Source: an uncultured Pseudoflavonifractor sp.
Lineage (GTDB): Bacteria > Bacillota > Clostridia > Oscillospirales > Oscillospiraceae
Reading direction: 5' to 3'
DNA length: 64,000 nt
Assembly (NCBI GenBank): GCA_947425785.1
Contig: CANEAY010000008.1
Span: 31,915-95,914 of the forward strand
The notes under the pieces are model-generated. The model worked only from the letters and a program-made list of their open reading frames with translations, was not told the origin of the DNA and ran no database searches. Shown here in pieces: positions 19,201-24,614 of this stretch. Made by a program: the position numbers and the translations under genes. How positions within the stretch are numbered: the stretch's first letter is position 1; the number at the start of each line of letters is the position of its first letter.

Positions 19201-19461
19201 AGAGGGCTTTACCGCCTGGGGCCGTACCACCGGGCCCACCGGCAGTGTCACCGTATAGGCCGGGGCCTCCACCACCACCGGCGCCTGGGGCTTGGGAAGC
19301 CAGGGGGCGGTGAGGAGCACCAGGGCCACCACCAGCCACAGCCACCAGCGGGTCTGGGGGGCGTATTTCTTCTCCAGCCGCCCCCGGCACAGCAGCAGGG
19401 GCAAAAGCAGGACGGACACTGTCCCGGAGACCACAAACACCCGCAAAAACAGGCTCTCCAT
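16300..19461 (-). CDS. BlaR1/MecR1-type M56 membrane protease sensor with large C-terminal extension
   Basis: A 1053-residue protein. Membrane segments lie near residues 5-25, 38-53, 138-158, 235-255 and 329-347. The M56 zinc site is HELYH (227-231), with a downstream acidic residue in DVEACCD (266-272), so the protease half looks active. Such proteins cleave the partner BlaI-type repressor after sensing an outside signal. The outer part is not a penicillin-binding domain: it is about 700 residues, with a LytM/M23-like stretch near 820-890 (HPDGRYSQYDHL) in which the usual HLH motif is WILFSI, so that part is probably non-catalytic. It overlaps blaI by one base. Confidence 0.88.
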   Translation of the reverse strand: MESLFLRVFVVSGTVSVLLLPLLLCRGRLEKKYAPQTRWWLWLVVALVLLTAPWLPKPQAPVVVEAPAYTVTLPVGPVVRPQAVKPSVPNGAAGQQELSGQPPAGVGQAQVPAQSGAQSRPADPEEAQTTPSRRPVVSVTALAAAVWLAGMALLLLWQGGRYLLLRLRLLSAARPVSGLEGCAGELGLEGRVAFYCSGAVSGPMTLGLFRPLVLLPLEGAAPAALRHELYHVKRRDVAYKLLVLCACVFHWFNPLVWGMLRAAARDVEACCDAAVVEGRDNSYKRSYGELLLASAGEGAGTPFTTSFSGGAEQMKARLTQLFRPGKQSRALVCGVLVLALALGSLVACRQEVPKLLADGVYCSPLVNITWPIGEEDAEGEDYGSIGLSLLEYSDTEGPHGKPLGDFTLPLSDDLMLRQLWWGEDQSAGEKGTEEWRRAVGSLLNWPVFRDSMPSGTDYLVVTVKSGEITRLSWAMTSGNDTLYTEMPVYSQPLTENTMPTLDYYDPEREFLLYHTLDTAYFYYGDALVEEYHADQSEGKRVIWRCDVSGDEQTVYLSDVFDDREGREERFYAWDIEKRELRAVDSIPGGVDHMTHVGSEELFYSGFMNGTTLKSNVLKAKDGTLVGLYINEQLGNTIEYLQLSRMDSNGAWAGGEPFLTPDRIPSPRVYTDPDWGFSLTLPESLEGNYVVLRAANNWNFYDKALFSGNGYLFSLWAEDSAQQQETIDSYPGEWDGKILGEKDGITYTATFWDKDMTTPAEQENGGYMARMEEVKAITADDLDLTAVTRSSGDLWPLPYIEYGSDVVLEVFEHRLRILSPEGVTVQSMAAGTVEFVKGDPGLEQRVVIRHPDGRYSQYDHLEYVQVHEGDEVKRGDILGFAKEGKGKRWILFSIYEGDSWETSKPIDPLEGREYRTYDFRPVTREALTIAGDPAITAALRSTLRGDTAFYNVEAGEYQYVDTLPDSDGAAVKVYRFAEQDMDGDTIPEVVLWLERGGDEYVLGSIILSYRGGQVYGHPVGYRTLNLEEWKAADEWLEYTEENIGLARVHPVDEG

Positions 19462-19841
19462 TATTCTCCCCCTCCCTCCAGCTCATCCAGATAGTCCCGC
19501 AGCTCGGCCACCTCCGCCCTGGTGAGCCGTCCCCCATCCCAAAGGGCGGCGGCAAAGGTCTTGAGGGAGCCCTCATAGAGCTTCTCCAGCACCATGCCCC
19601 CCGCCTGGCGGCGGTAGTCCTCCTCGGACATGAGGGCAGTATAGCGGTTCACCCGCCCGGCCTTCTCACAGCGGAGAAAGCCCTTTTCCTCCAACCGTTT
19701 CAGATAACTGTGGAGGGCGCTGGCGGTGAGGGGCTTCTCCAAAGCCTCCAAAATAGCGGGGGCGGTGGCCGCCCCCCGGCTGTGCCACACCGCCAGCATG
19801 ATGTCCAGCTCCGAGTCGGGCAGGCTCCTGCGCTCTCTCAT
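19461..19841 (-). CDS. BlaI/MecI/CopY-family transcriptional repressor
   Basis: A 126-residue winged-helix repressor. The DNA-binding part (about 1-75) has the family pattern LPDSELDIMLAVWHSRG and YLKRLEEKGFLRCEKAGR; the C-terminal helices dimerise. ATG 19841 is best placed behind AAAGGAGAG; ATG 19847 is two codons earlier. It is followed by its M56 partner (TAATG overlap). Three palindromes of the form TTCTGC-N4-GCAGAA flank its promoter, indicating autoregulation. The inducing signal is unknown; no beta-lactamase gene is adjacent. Confidence 0.9.
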   Translation of the reverse strand: MRERRSLPDSELDIMLAVWHSRGAATAPAILEALEKPLTASALHSYLKRLEEKGFLRCEKAGRVNRYTALMSEEDYRRQAGGMVLEKLYEGSLKTFAAALWDGGRLTRAEVAELRDYLDELEGGGE

Positions 19842-19853
19842 GTCCATCTCTCC

Positions 19854-19869
19854 TTTTGCATTTGCAGAA
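19854..19869 (-). promoter_or_regulatory. BlaI-type operator 1 (in blaI leader)
   Basis: TTTTGC-ATTT-GCAGAA matches the dyad TTCTGC-N4-GCAGAA with one mismatch. It lies downstream of the -10 box. Confidence 0.6.
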
Positions 19870-19884
19870 GTTCTTTCTACGGTT

Positions 19885-19913
19885 ATTCTACATTTGCAGA
19901 AGTAAAATGTCAA
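19885..19913 (-). promoter_or_regulatory. Promoter of blaI-blaR1-like operon
   Basis: Minus-strand TTGACA (19908-19913) and TAGAAT (19885-19890) are separated by 17 bases. Confidence 0.85.
19886..19901 (-). promoter_or_regulatory. BlaI-type operator 2 (spacer and -10)
   Basis: TTCTAC-ATTT-GCAGAA covers the -10 box and most of the spacer, with one mismatch from a perfect dyad. Confidence 0.7.
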
Positions 19914-19920
19914 GGGCTTT

Positions 19921-19936
19921 TTCTGCAAAAGCAGAA
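19921..19936 (-). promoter_or_regulatory. BlaI-type operator 3 (upstream of -35)
   Basis: TTCTGC-AAAA-GCAGAA is a perfect dyad, 35 bases from operator 2 start to start. Confidence 0.6.
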
Positions 19937-19945
19937 AAAGCCCAA

Positions 19946-19973
19946 CAAAAAAAGGGCGGCCACGCCGCCCTTC
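19946..19973 (-). terminator. Terminator of the SLOG gene
   Basis: AAGGGCGGC and GCCGCCCTT pair around a 3-base loop, with a T run on the minus strand. The stem includes the last bases of the coding region. Confidence 0.75.
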
Positions 19974-20475
19974 AGGTCTCTATGTCGATGATCTCCACCT
20001 CTACCCCCTGCTTCATGGCGTAGGTGAGGGTGTACATCGTCCCCCCCAGATTGCCGTTGTATGCGGCGATAAGGAGGGCGGAATGGTCTACCATATACCG
20101 GTTCCGCCGGAGCATACAGCCCCGGTCGTAGTGGCGCTGGACGACGGTCTCGAAATCACACAGCTCTACCAGTCGGAAATACCGCTCCCGGTCCTGCTCC
20201 GGCCACTTGGCCGCCTGCTCCTCACAGGGGATGGCCGCCTCCACGGTGACACCGGGCCGGTCGTCCCGAAGGGCCTGGGCCGCCTCGCAGAAATAGAGGT
20301 CTGTCCCCTGGGCCATGCCGCAGATGAAGTGGCGGAAGCCCTTGTCATAGGCCCCCTCCACCGCCAGCCGTATCTGCTCCTTCAGGGCCAGACAGCGCAG
20401 ATCGCTCTCGTTTTCTCCCCAAGGCAGCTTGCCGGGGCGGTGCCCGGTAAAACAGCAGGTCTCTTCCCGTTTCAC
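19972..20475 (-). CDS. SLOG-family (DUF1273/YpsA-like) protein
   Basis: A 167-residue protein of the SLOG nucleotide-binding superfamily. It begins with TCCFTGHRPGKLPWG, and FICGMAQGTDLYFCEAA and YNGNLGGTMYTLTYAMKQG are the conserved Rossmann-like segments thought to bind a nucleotide or sugar ligand. Bacillus YpsA affects cell division and oxidative stress; the biochemical role here is not known. GTG 20475 is chosen because AGGGAGG lies nine bases upstream and because the -10 box of its promoter covers the alternative ATG at 20502. A LexA-like box abuts the -35. Confidence 0.8.
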   Translation of the reverse strand: MKREETCCFTGHRPGKLPWGENESDLRCLALKEQIRLAVEGAYDKGFRHFICGMAQGTDLYFCEAAQALRDDRPGVTVEAAIPCEEQAAKWPEQDRERYFRLVELCDFETVVQRHYDRGCMLRRNRYMVDHSALLIAAYNGNLGGTMYTLTYAMKQGVEVEIIDIET

Positions 20476-20500
20476 GCCCCCGCCTCCCTTCTTTTCCCCC

Positions 20501-20529
20501 ATTTTAGTCTATGGCCGTGGTTTCGTCAA
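20501..20529 (-). promoter_or_regulatory. Promoter of the SLOG gene
   Basis: Minus-strand TTGACG (20524-20529) and TAAAAT (20501-20506) are 17 bases apart. Confidence 0.75.
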
Positions 20530-20559
20530 GGGGATTTTCGAATATTTGTTCGAATCCCC
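20530..20559. promoter_or_regulatory. Long dyad containing a LexA-like box (CGAAT-N4-GTTCG)
   Basis: GGGGATT pairs with AATCCCC and, within it, CGAA with TTCG. The core at 20539-20552 differs from the Firmicute SOS box CGAAC-N4-GTTCG by one base. It lies directly upstream of the SLOG -35 and 15 bases before the ribU -35. Confidence 0.5.
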
Positions 20560-20573
20560 TGGTAAATTCCCTC

Positions 20574-20601
20574 TTGCATTTTTCCCCGGGATGACTATAA
20601 T
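20574..20601 (+). promoter_or_regulatory. Promoter of the riboswitch-ribU unit
   Basis: TTGCAT (20574-20579) and TATAAT (20596-20601) with a 16-base spacer, 27 bases before the riboswitch. Confidence 0.8.
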
Positions 20602-20628
20602 AGTATTTGGAACAACTGAATGAATATG

Positions 20629-20756
20629 TCTTCAGGGCAGGGTGAAAATCCCGATCGGCGGTAAAGTCCGCGACCTCTCGCAGGAGAGCTGACCCGGTGA
20701 AACTCCGGGACCGACAGTGACGTACCTTTGGTGCGAAGTCTGGATGGAAGAAGATG
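20629..20756 (+). ncRNA. FMN riboswitch (RFN element)
   Basis: The aptamer consensus is clear: TCTTCAGGGCAGGGTGAAA at the 5' end, CCCGATCGGCGGTAAAG, then GACCCGGTGAAACTCCGGGA and the closing ACCGACAGTGA and GTCTGGATGGAAGAAG segments. It precedes the riboflavin transporter gene ribU, so FMN binding should lower riboflavin uptake. Confidence 0.95.
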
Positions 20757-20773
20757 TGCGAAGCAAGCGCGCG

Positions 20774-20833
20774 CTCCTTTTTGTTTTGCACCCGGAAGGC
20801 ATCGTCTTTCGGGTGTTACCAACAAAAAAGGAG
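20774..20833 (+). promoter_or_regulatory. Riboswitch expression platform hiding the ribU ribosome binding site
   Basis: CTCCTTTTTGTT (20774-20785) can pair with AACAAAAAAGGAG (20821-20833), which contains the AAGGAG of ribU. An inner stem CACCCG/CGGGTG extends the hairpin. There is no T run, so control is more likely at translation than by termination. Confidence 0.65.
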
Positions 20834-20842
20834 TGTTTTATT

Positions 20843-21541
20843 ATGTCCGAGCTGTCCCCCGCCGTCAAGTCCAAAACAGATACCCGCACCATCGTCTGCA
20901 CCGCCATGCTCTGCGCCGTGGCCTATGTGGTCATGTACCTTTCCAAAAGCATCTTCTCCTTCATGTCCGTGGCCGGTTTTCTGAAGTTCGACCTAAAGGA
21001 CGTGGTCATCGCCATCGGCGGCTTCCTCTTTGGCCCCCTGAACGTGCTGTGCGTCTCCCTGGTGGTCTCCCTCATCGAGATGATCACCGTCTCCACCACC
21101 GGGCCCTGGGGCCTTTTGATGAACGTCATTTCCACCTGTACCTTCCTGTGCCCCGCCGCCTACCTCTACAAGCGCAATCGCACCTTCAAATGGGCCATTC
21201 TGGGCCTTACCTTCGGTGTGCTGTTTATGACCGCCAGCATGATGCTGTGGAATTACCTGGTGACCCCCATCTACCAGGGTATGCCCCGGGCCGCCATCGC
21301 CGATATGCTTCTGCCTGTGTTCCTCCCCTTCAACCTGACCAAGGGCCTGATGAACGGCGCCCTCACCATGTTCCTCTATAAGCCCGTGGTGGTGGCCCTG
21401 CGGAAGGCCCGCCTCATCCCCGAGTCCTCCGGCCACGAGCAGAGCAGTAAAAGCCGCAGCATCACCATCAGTGTGGTCGCCCTCTTCCTGGCCGCCACTG
21501 CCGTCTTCCTCGGCCTGGTGCTCGCCGGAGTCATCCGTTAA
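20843..21541 (+). CDS. ribU: Riboflavin ECF transporter S-component RibU
   Basis: A 232-residue membrane protein with six predicted helices that binds riboflavin and docks on EcfT-EcfA1A2. The segment FLKFDLKDVVIAIGGFLFGP is typical of RibU S-components. ATG 20843 follows GGAG by nine bases; the frame is open further upstream, but through the riboswitch. Control by the FMN riboswitch makes the substrate call strong. It is monocistronic, with a terminator right after. Confidence 0.95.
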   Translation: MSELSPAVKSKTDTRTIVCTAMLCAVAYVVMYLSKSIFSFMSVAGFLKFDLKDVVIAIGGFLFGPLNVLCVSLVVSLIEMITVSTTGPWGLLMNVISTCTFLCPAAYLYKRNRTFKWAILGLTFGVLFMTASMMLWNYLVTPIYQGMPRAAIADMLLPVFLPFNLTKGLMNGALTMFLYKPVVVALRKARLIPESSGHEQSSKSRSITISVVALFLAATAVFLGLVLAGVIR

Positions 21542-21559
21542 ACCCTCACCAAAAATTTC

Positions 21560-21591
21560 AACCCCCACGGAAAACCGTGGGGGTTGTTTTT
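21560..21591 (+). terminator. Terminator after ribU
   Basis: AACCCCCACGG-AAAA-CCGTGGGGGTT followed by TGTTTTT. The T tract also supplies the -35 of the next promoter. Confidence 0.9.
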
Positions 21592-21612
21592 ATCGAACGA
21601 ATGTGCTATATT
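21584..21612 (+). promoter_or_regulatory. Promoter of dinB with LexA-like box in the spacer
   Basis: TTGTTT (21584-21589) and TATATT (21607-21612), spacer 17. CGAAC-GAAT-GTGCT (21594-21607) in the spacer matches 8 of 10 SOS-box positions. Confidence 0.6.
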
Positions 21613-21636
21613 GTAGACAGAAAGGAGGGATCGCCC

Positions 21637-22839
21637 ATGGAGCGCACCATTTTGCACTGCGACCTGAACAGCTTCTACGCCTCGGTGGAGCTTTTGGATC
21701 ACCCGGAGCTGGCGGGAAAGCCTGCGGCAGTGTGCGGCGATCCCGACAGCCGCCACGGAGTCATCCTGGCCAAGAACGAGCCCGCCAAGGCCATGGGGGT
21801 CAAGACCGCCGAAACAGTGTGGCAGGCCCGAAAAAAGTGCCCCGGCCTGGTGCTTTTAAAGGCCCACCACGACAAATACCACGAATACTCCCAAAAGGTC
21901 AACGCCATCTATGACCGCTGTACCGACCTGGTGGAGCCCTTCTCCATCGACGAAAGCTGGCTGGACGTCACCGGCTCCCTCCCCCTCTTCCACACCGACG
22001 GCAAAGGTCTGGCAGATATGCTCCGGCAGCAGGTGCGTCAGGAGCTGGGCCTCACCATCTCCGTAGGGGTCTCCTTCAACAAAGTTTTCGCCAAAATGGG
22101 CAGCGACTACAAAAAGCCCGACGCCACCACCGTCATCACCCGGGAGAACTACCGTTCCCTCCTCTGGCCCCTCCCCGTCACCGACCTCATCTTCGTGGGC
22201 CGGGCAGCGGCCAAGACCTTAGGCGACTATGGCATCCGCACCATCGGCGACCTGGCCGCCGCCGACCGCGCCACCCTCTCCGCCCTGCTGGGAAAGCAGG
22301 GCCTCACCCTCCACGACTACGCCACCGGCGCGGAGCACGCCCCCGTCATCCCCGCCTCGGAGCTTCCGCCCCCCAAATCGGTGGGCAACGGCCTCACCTT
22401 CCCCCGGAACCTGGTGGGCTGGGAGGAGCTGCGGGCCGGGGTGGCCCTCCTCTCCGACGAGGTAGCCGCCCGCCTGCGGCGGCTGGACATGAAGTGCGCC
22501 ACGGTGAACATCGCCGTGCGCGATCCCAACTTCAAGGACATCTCCCGGCAGAAGGGCCTCTCCGCCCCCACCTGGCTGGCCCGGGAGATCACCCAGGCCG
22601 CCATGGAGCTGCTGAAGCTGTCCTGGAGCCCCAAGGCCCCGGTGCGGGCCCTCACCGTCACCGCCCAGAGCCTCCTGCCCGCCCATATGGCCGCCGAGCA
22701 GCTGGATCTCCTCTCCCCCGACGCCGCCCCCCGGCGGGAAAAGGTGGAAAAGCTGGAGCGGGCCATGGACGGCATCCGGGACAGATACGGCAAGGAGGCC
22801 ATCTCCACCGCCCGGCTCAAGGGTCAAAAGGAACCGTGA
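21637..22839 (+). CDS. dinB: Y-family DNA polymerase (DinB/Pol IV type)
   Basis: A 400-residue translesion polymerase. Catalytic motifs are DLNSFYASVE (D9 region) and SIDESWLD (about 103-110), with a helix-hairpin-helix segment near 175-215 and a little-finger domain after about 235. No beta-clamp motif was confirmed at the end. ATG 21637 follows AAAGGAGG. SIDESWLD differs from the common SIDEVYLD or SIDEAYLD, so it may belong to a DinB-like subgroup rather than classic Pol IV. A LexA-like box in its promoter suggests damage induction. Confidence 0.9.
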   Translation: MERTILHCDLNSFYASVELLDHPELAGKPAAVCGDPDSRHGVILAKNEPAKAMGVKTAETVWQARKKCPGLVLLKAHHDKYHEYSQKVNAIYDRCTDLVEPFSIDESWLDVTGSLPLFHTDGKGLADMLRQQVRQELGLTISVGVSFNKVFAKMGSDYKKPDATTVITRENYRSLLWPLPVTDLIFVGRAAAKTLGDYGIRTIGDLAAADRATLSALLGKQGLTLHDYATGAEHAPVIPASELPPPKSVGNGLTFPRNLVGWEELRAGVALLSDEVAARLRRLDMKCATVNIAVRDPNFKDISRQKGLSAPTWLAREITQAAMELLKLSWSPKAPVRALTVTAQSLLPAHMAAEQLDLLSPDAAPRREKVEKLERAMDGIRDRYGKEAISTARLKGQKEP

Positions 22840-22852
22840 CCTCTTCCCATAG

Positions 22853-22886
22853 AAAAAGCCCCGACCCGGATGGGTCGGGGCTTTTC
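22853..22886. terminator. Bidirectional terminator between dinB and the NSS gene
   Basis: AAAAAGCCCCGACCC pairs with GGGTCGGGGCTTTT. Confidence 0.9.
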
Positions 22887-22967
22887 CATTCATGGATCCG
22901 AGACGGGCGGAGCCAAAAGGCCCCGCCCGTCCCGGTTGGAGAGAAATAGGAATGTAGATAGACTCTT

Positions 22968-24371
22968 TTAGCCGATGCCGCCGTACATAGCGCCCAGCAC
23001 CAGAGCCACCAGGCAGGCCACGCAGAACACGCAGCCCAGGGGGTAGAACCAGGCGCCGATGGGCTTCTTGGCGCTGTGGTTGACCGCCTTGAGGGCCTCG
23101 TCCCTGCCGGCCACGAAGAAGAACAGAGCGGCAGCCAGGAAGGCGCCCAGGGGGCAGATGTAAATGGAGACCACGTCCATCCACTGGGAAGTCCAGGGCT
23201 GGATGATGGTGGAGACCACCAGGCCAATGACGCCGATGACGGCCACGGCGGGCAGTCTCTTCATCTTGAACTGCTCCTGCATAGTGGCCACGGGAGCCTC
23301 ATACAGGTTGATGATGGAGCTCAGGCCGGCGAAGAGGACGGCGATGTAGAAGACCATACCCACGATCCGGCCGCCGGGCATACCGTTCATGATGTTGACC
23401 AGGTAGACGAACATGAGGCCGGGGCCGGCGCCCACATCGCTCATGGCCATGCCGGAAGCGGCGATGGCGGGAACGATGACGAAGGCGGCCAGCAGGGCGG
23501 CCAGGGTGTCAAAGAAGGCCACGTTCCGGGCGGAGGAGGGGATATCCTCGTCCATGGGAAGGTAAGAGCCGTAAATGACCGAGCCGTTGCCCGCCACGGA
23601 CAGGGAGAAGAATGCCTGACCGAAGGCATAGACCCAGACCTGGGGATTGGCAAAGCCCTTGGGATCGATGCTGAACAGGAACTTGTATCCGTCGGAAGCG
23701 CCGGGCAGGGTGGCGATATAGATGGCCAGCACCACGAACAGCACGAACAGAACGGGCATCATGATCTTGTTGGCCTTCTCAATGCCGCCGGACACGCCGA
23801 TGGCCATGATGGCCAAAGCCACGATGAGGCCCACGATCTGCCACACAGTGTTGCCGATGCCGAACAGGCCGCCCTCGAACATCATGCCCACGGCCTCACC
23901 CAGGGTAGCCGCCTCGGGAGCGGTAGCGCCGAAGGTGCCGCCGATGGCGCCCATGTCGGTGCCCAAAGCGAACAGGCCGCCGGAGATGGACATGAAGGTA
24001 TACTTGAAGATCCAGCCCATGACCACGGTGTAGCCGATGGCCAGCATCAGAGCGCCGATGATGGGGATGATGCCGATGATCTCACCGGTCTTCTTGTTGC
24101 CGGTCTTGAGCTCGGTGCAGTGACCGAAGGCGCCGATGGGGCCGGCCTGGGAGCTGCGGCCCAGGGCGAACTCCTCAATGACGCCGGTGGCGCCCACGAA
24201 GATCACGAAAATGAAGTAGGGGATCAGGAAGGTCATGCCGCCAAAGCGGGTGACCATGATGGGGAAACGCCAGATGTTTCCCATGCCAACGGCGGAGCCG
24301 ATACAAGCAAGGATAAAGCCCCACTTGCTTTGGAAGCCGTCACGCTGTTGGATCTGAGTACTCTCTGCCAT
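22968..24371 (-). CDS. Sodium-dependent NSS-family amino-acid symporter (TnaT-like context)
   Basis: A 467-residue neurotransmitter:sodium symporter family protein with about eleven or twelve membrane helices. The first helix has the Na+ and substrate site signature GSAVGMGNIWRFP. ATG 24371 is chosen, with AGAGGTG seven bases upstream. The gene follows a tryptophanase-family lyase on the same strand; in Symbiobacterium the NSS protein TnaT next to tryptophanase imports tryptophan, so tryptophan or tyrosine is the likely substrate here (inference from neighbours). Confidence 0.88.
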   Translation of the reverse strand: MAESTQIQQRDGFQSKWGFILACIGSAVGMGNIWRFPIMVTRFGGMTFLIPYFIFVIFVGATGVIEEFALGRSSQAGPIGAFGHCTELKTGNKKTGEIIGIIPIIGALMLAIGYTVVMGWIFKYTFMSISGGLFALGTDMGAIGGTFGATAPEAATLGEAVGMMFEGGLFGIGNTVWQIVGLIVALAIMAIGVSGGIEKANKIMMPVLFVLFVVLAIYIATLPGASDGYKFLFSIDPKGFANPQVWVYAFGQAFFSLSVAGNGSVIYGSYLPMDEDIPSSARNVAFFDTLAALLAAFVIVPAIAASGMAMSDVGAGPGLMFVYLVNIMNGMPGGRIVGMVFYIAVLFAGLSSIINLYEAPVATMQEQFKMKRLPAVAVIGVIGLVVSTIIQPWTSQWMDVVSIYICPLGAFLAAALFFFVAGRDEALKAVNHSAKKPIGAWFYPLGCVFCVACLVALVLGAMYGGIG

Positions 24372-24440
24372 AATTACACCTCTCTTTACAGATTCAGAAC
24401 ACATCTATTTTCTCGCCCTCTCTCCAAAAGGCGGGAAAAA

Positions 24441-24513
24441 CGAAAAAGAATAGAAAAAGAGCGTCCACGGCAGGGGTCAAAATATATATGAACCTCGAAC
24501 GGTGGACGCTCTT
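24441..24513 (-). terminator. Terminator or attenuator with a large loop between the lyase and NSS genes
   Basis: AAGAGCGTCCAC (24457-24468) and GTGGACGCTCTT (24502-24513) pair around a 33-base loop, followed on the minus strand by two T tracts. The 243-base gap also has a TCGCGC/GCGCGA dyad at about 24518-24540. No coding region was seen. Confidence 0.6.
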
Positions 24514-24614
24514 CCTCTCGCGCAATTCCACGTGGCGCGAACACGCTAAACTATCCTGTTCCGCCTTTGCTTACGCAAGGCACTGGGTGGAAGGAACGAA
24601 GGCTTTCCAGTCTC

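Noticed and set aside
23164..23349. Small plus-strand frame rich in Thr and Met
   Set aside because: Antisense to the transporter with no ribosome binding site or conservation signal.
23076..24491. Plus-strand open frame rich in His, Gly and Asp
   Set aside because: It is antisense to the NSS transporter; its composition is what a membrane protein gives when read backwards.
24372..24614. T-box leader before the NSS gene
   Set aside because: No AGGGTGGNACCGCG antiterminator bulge on the minus strand; a GGGTGG string is on the other strand.
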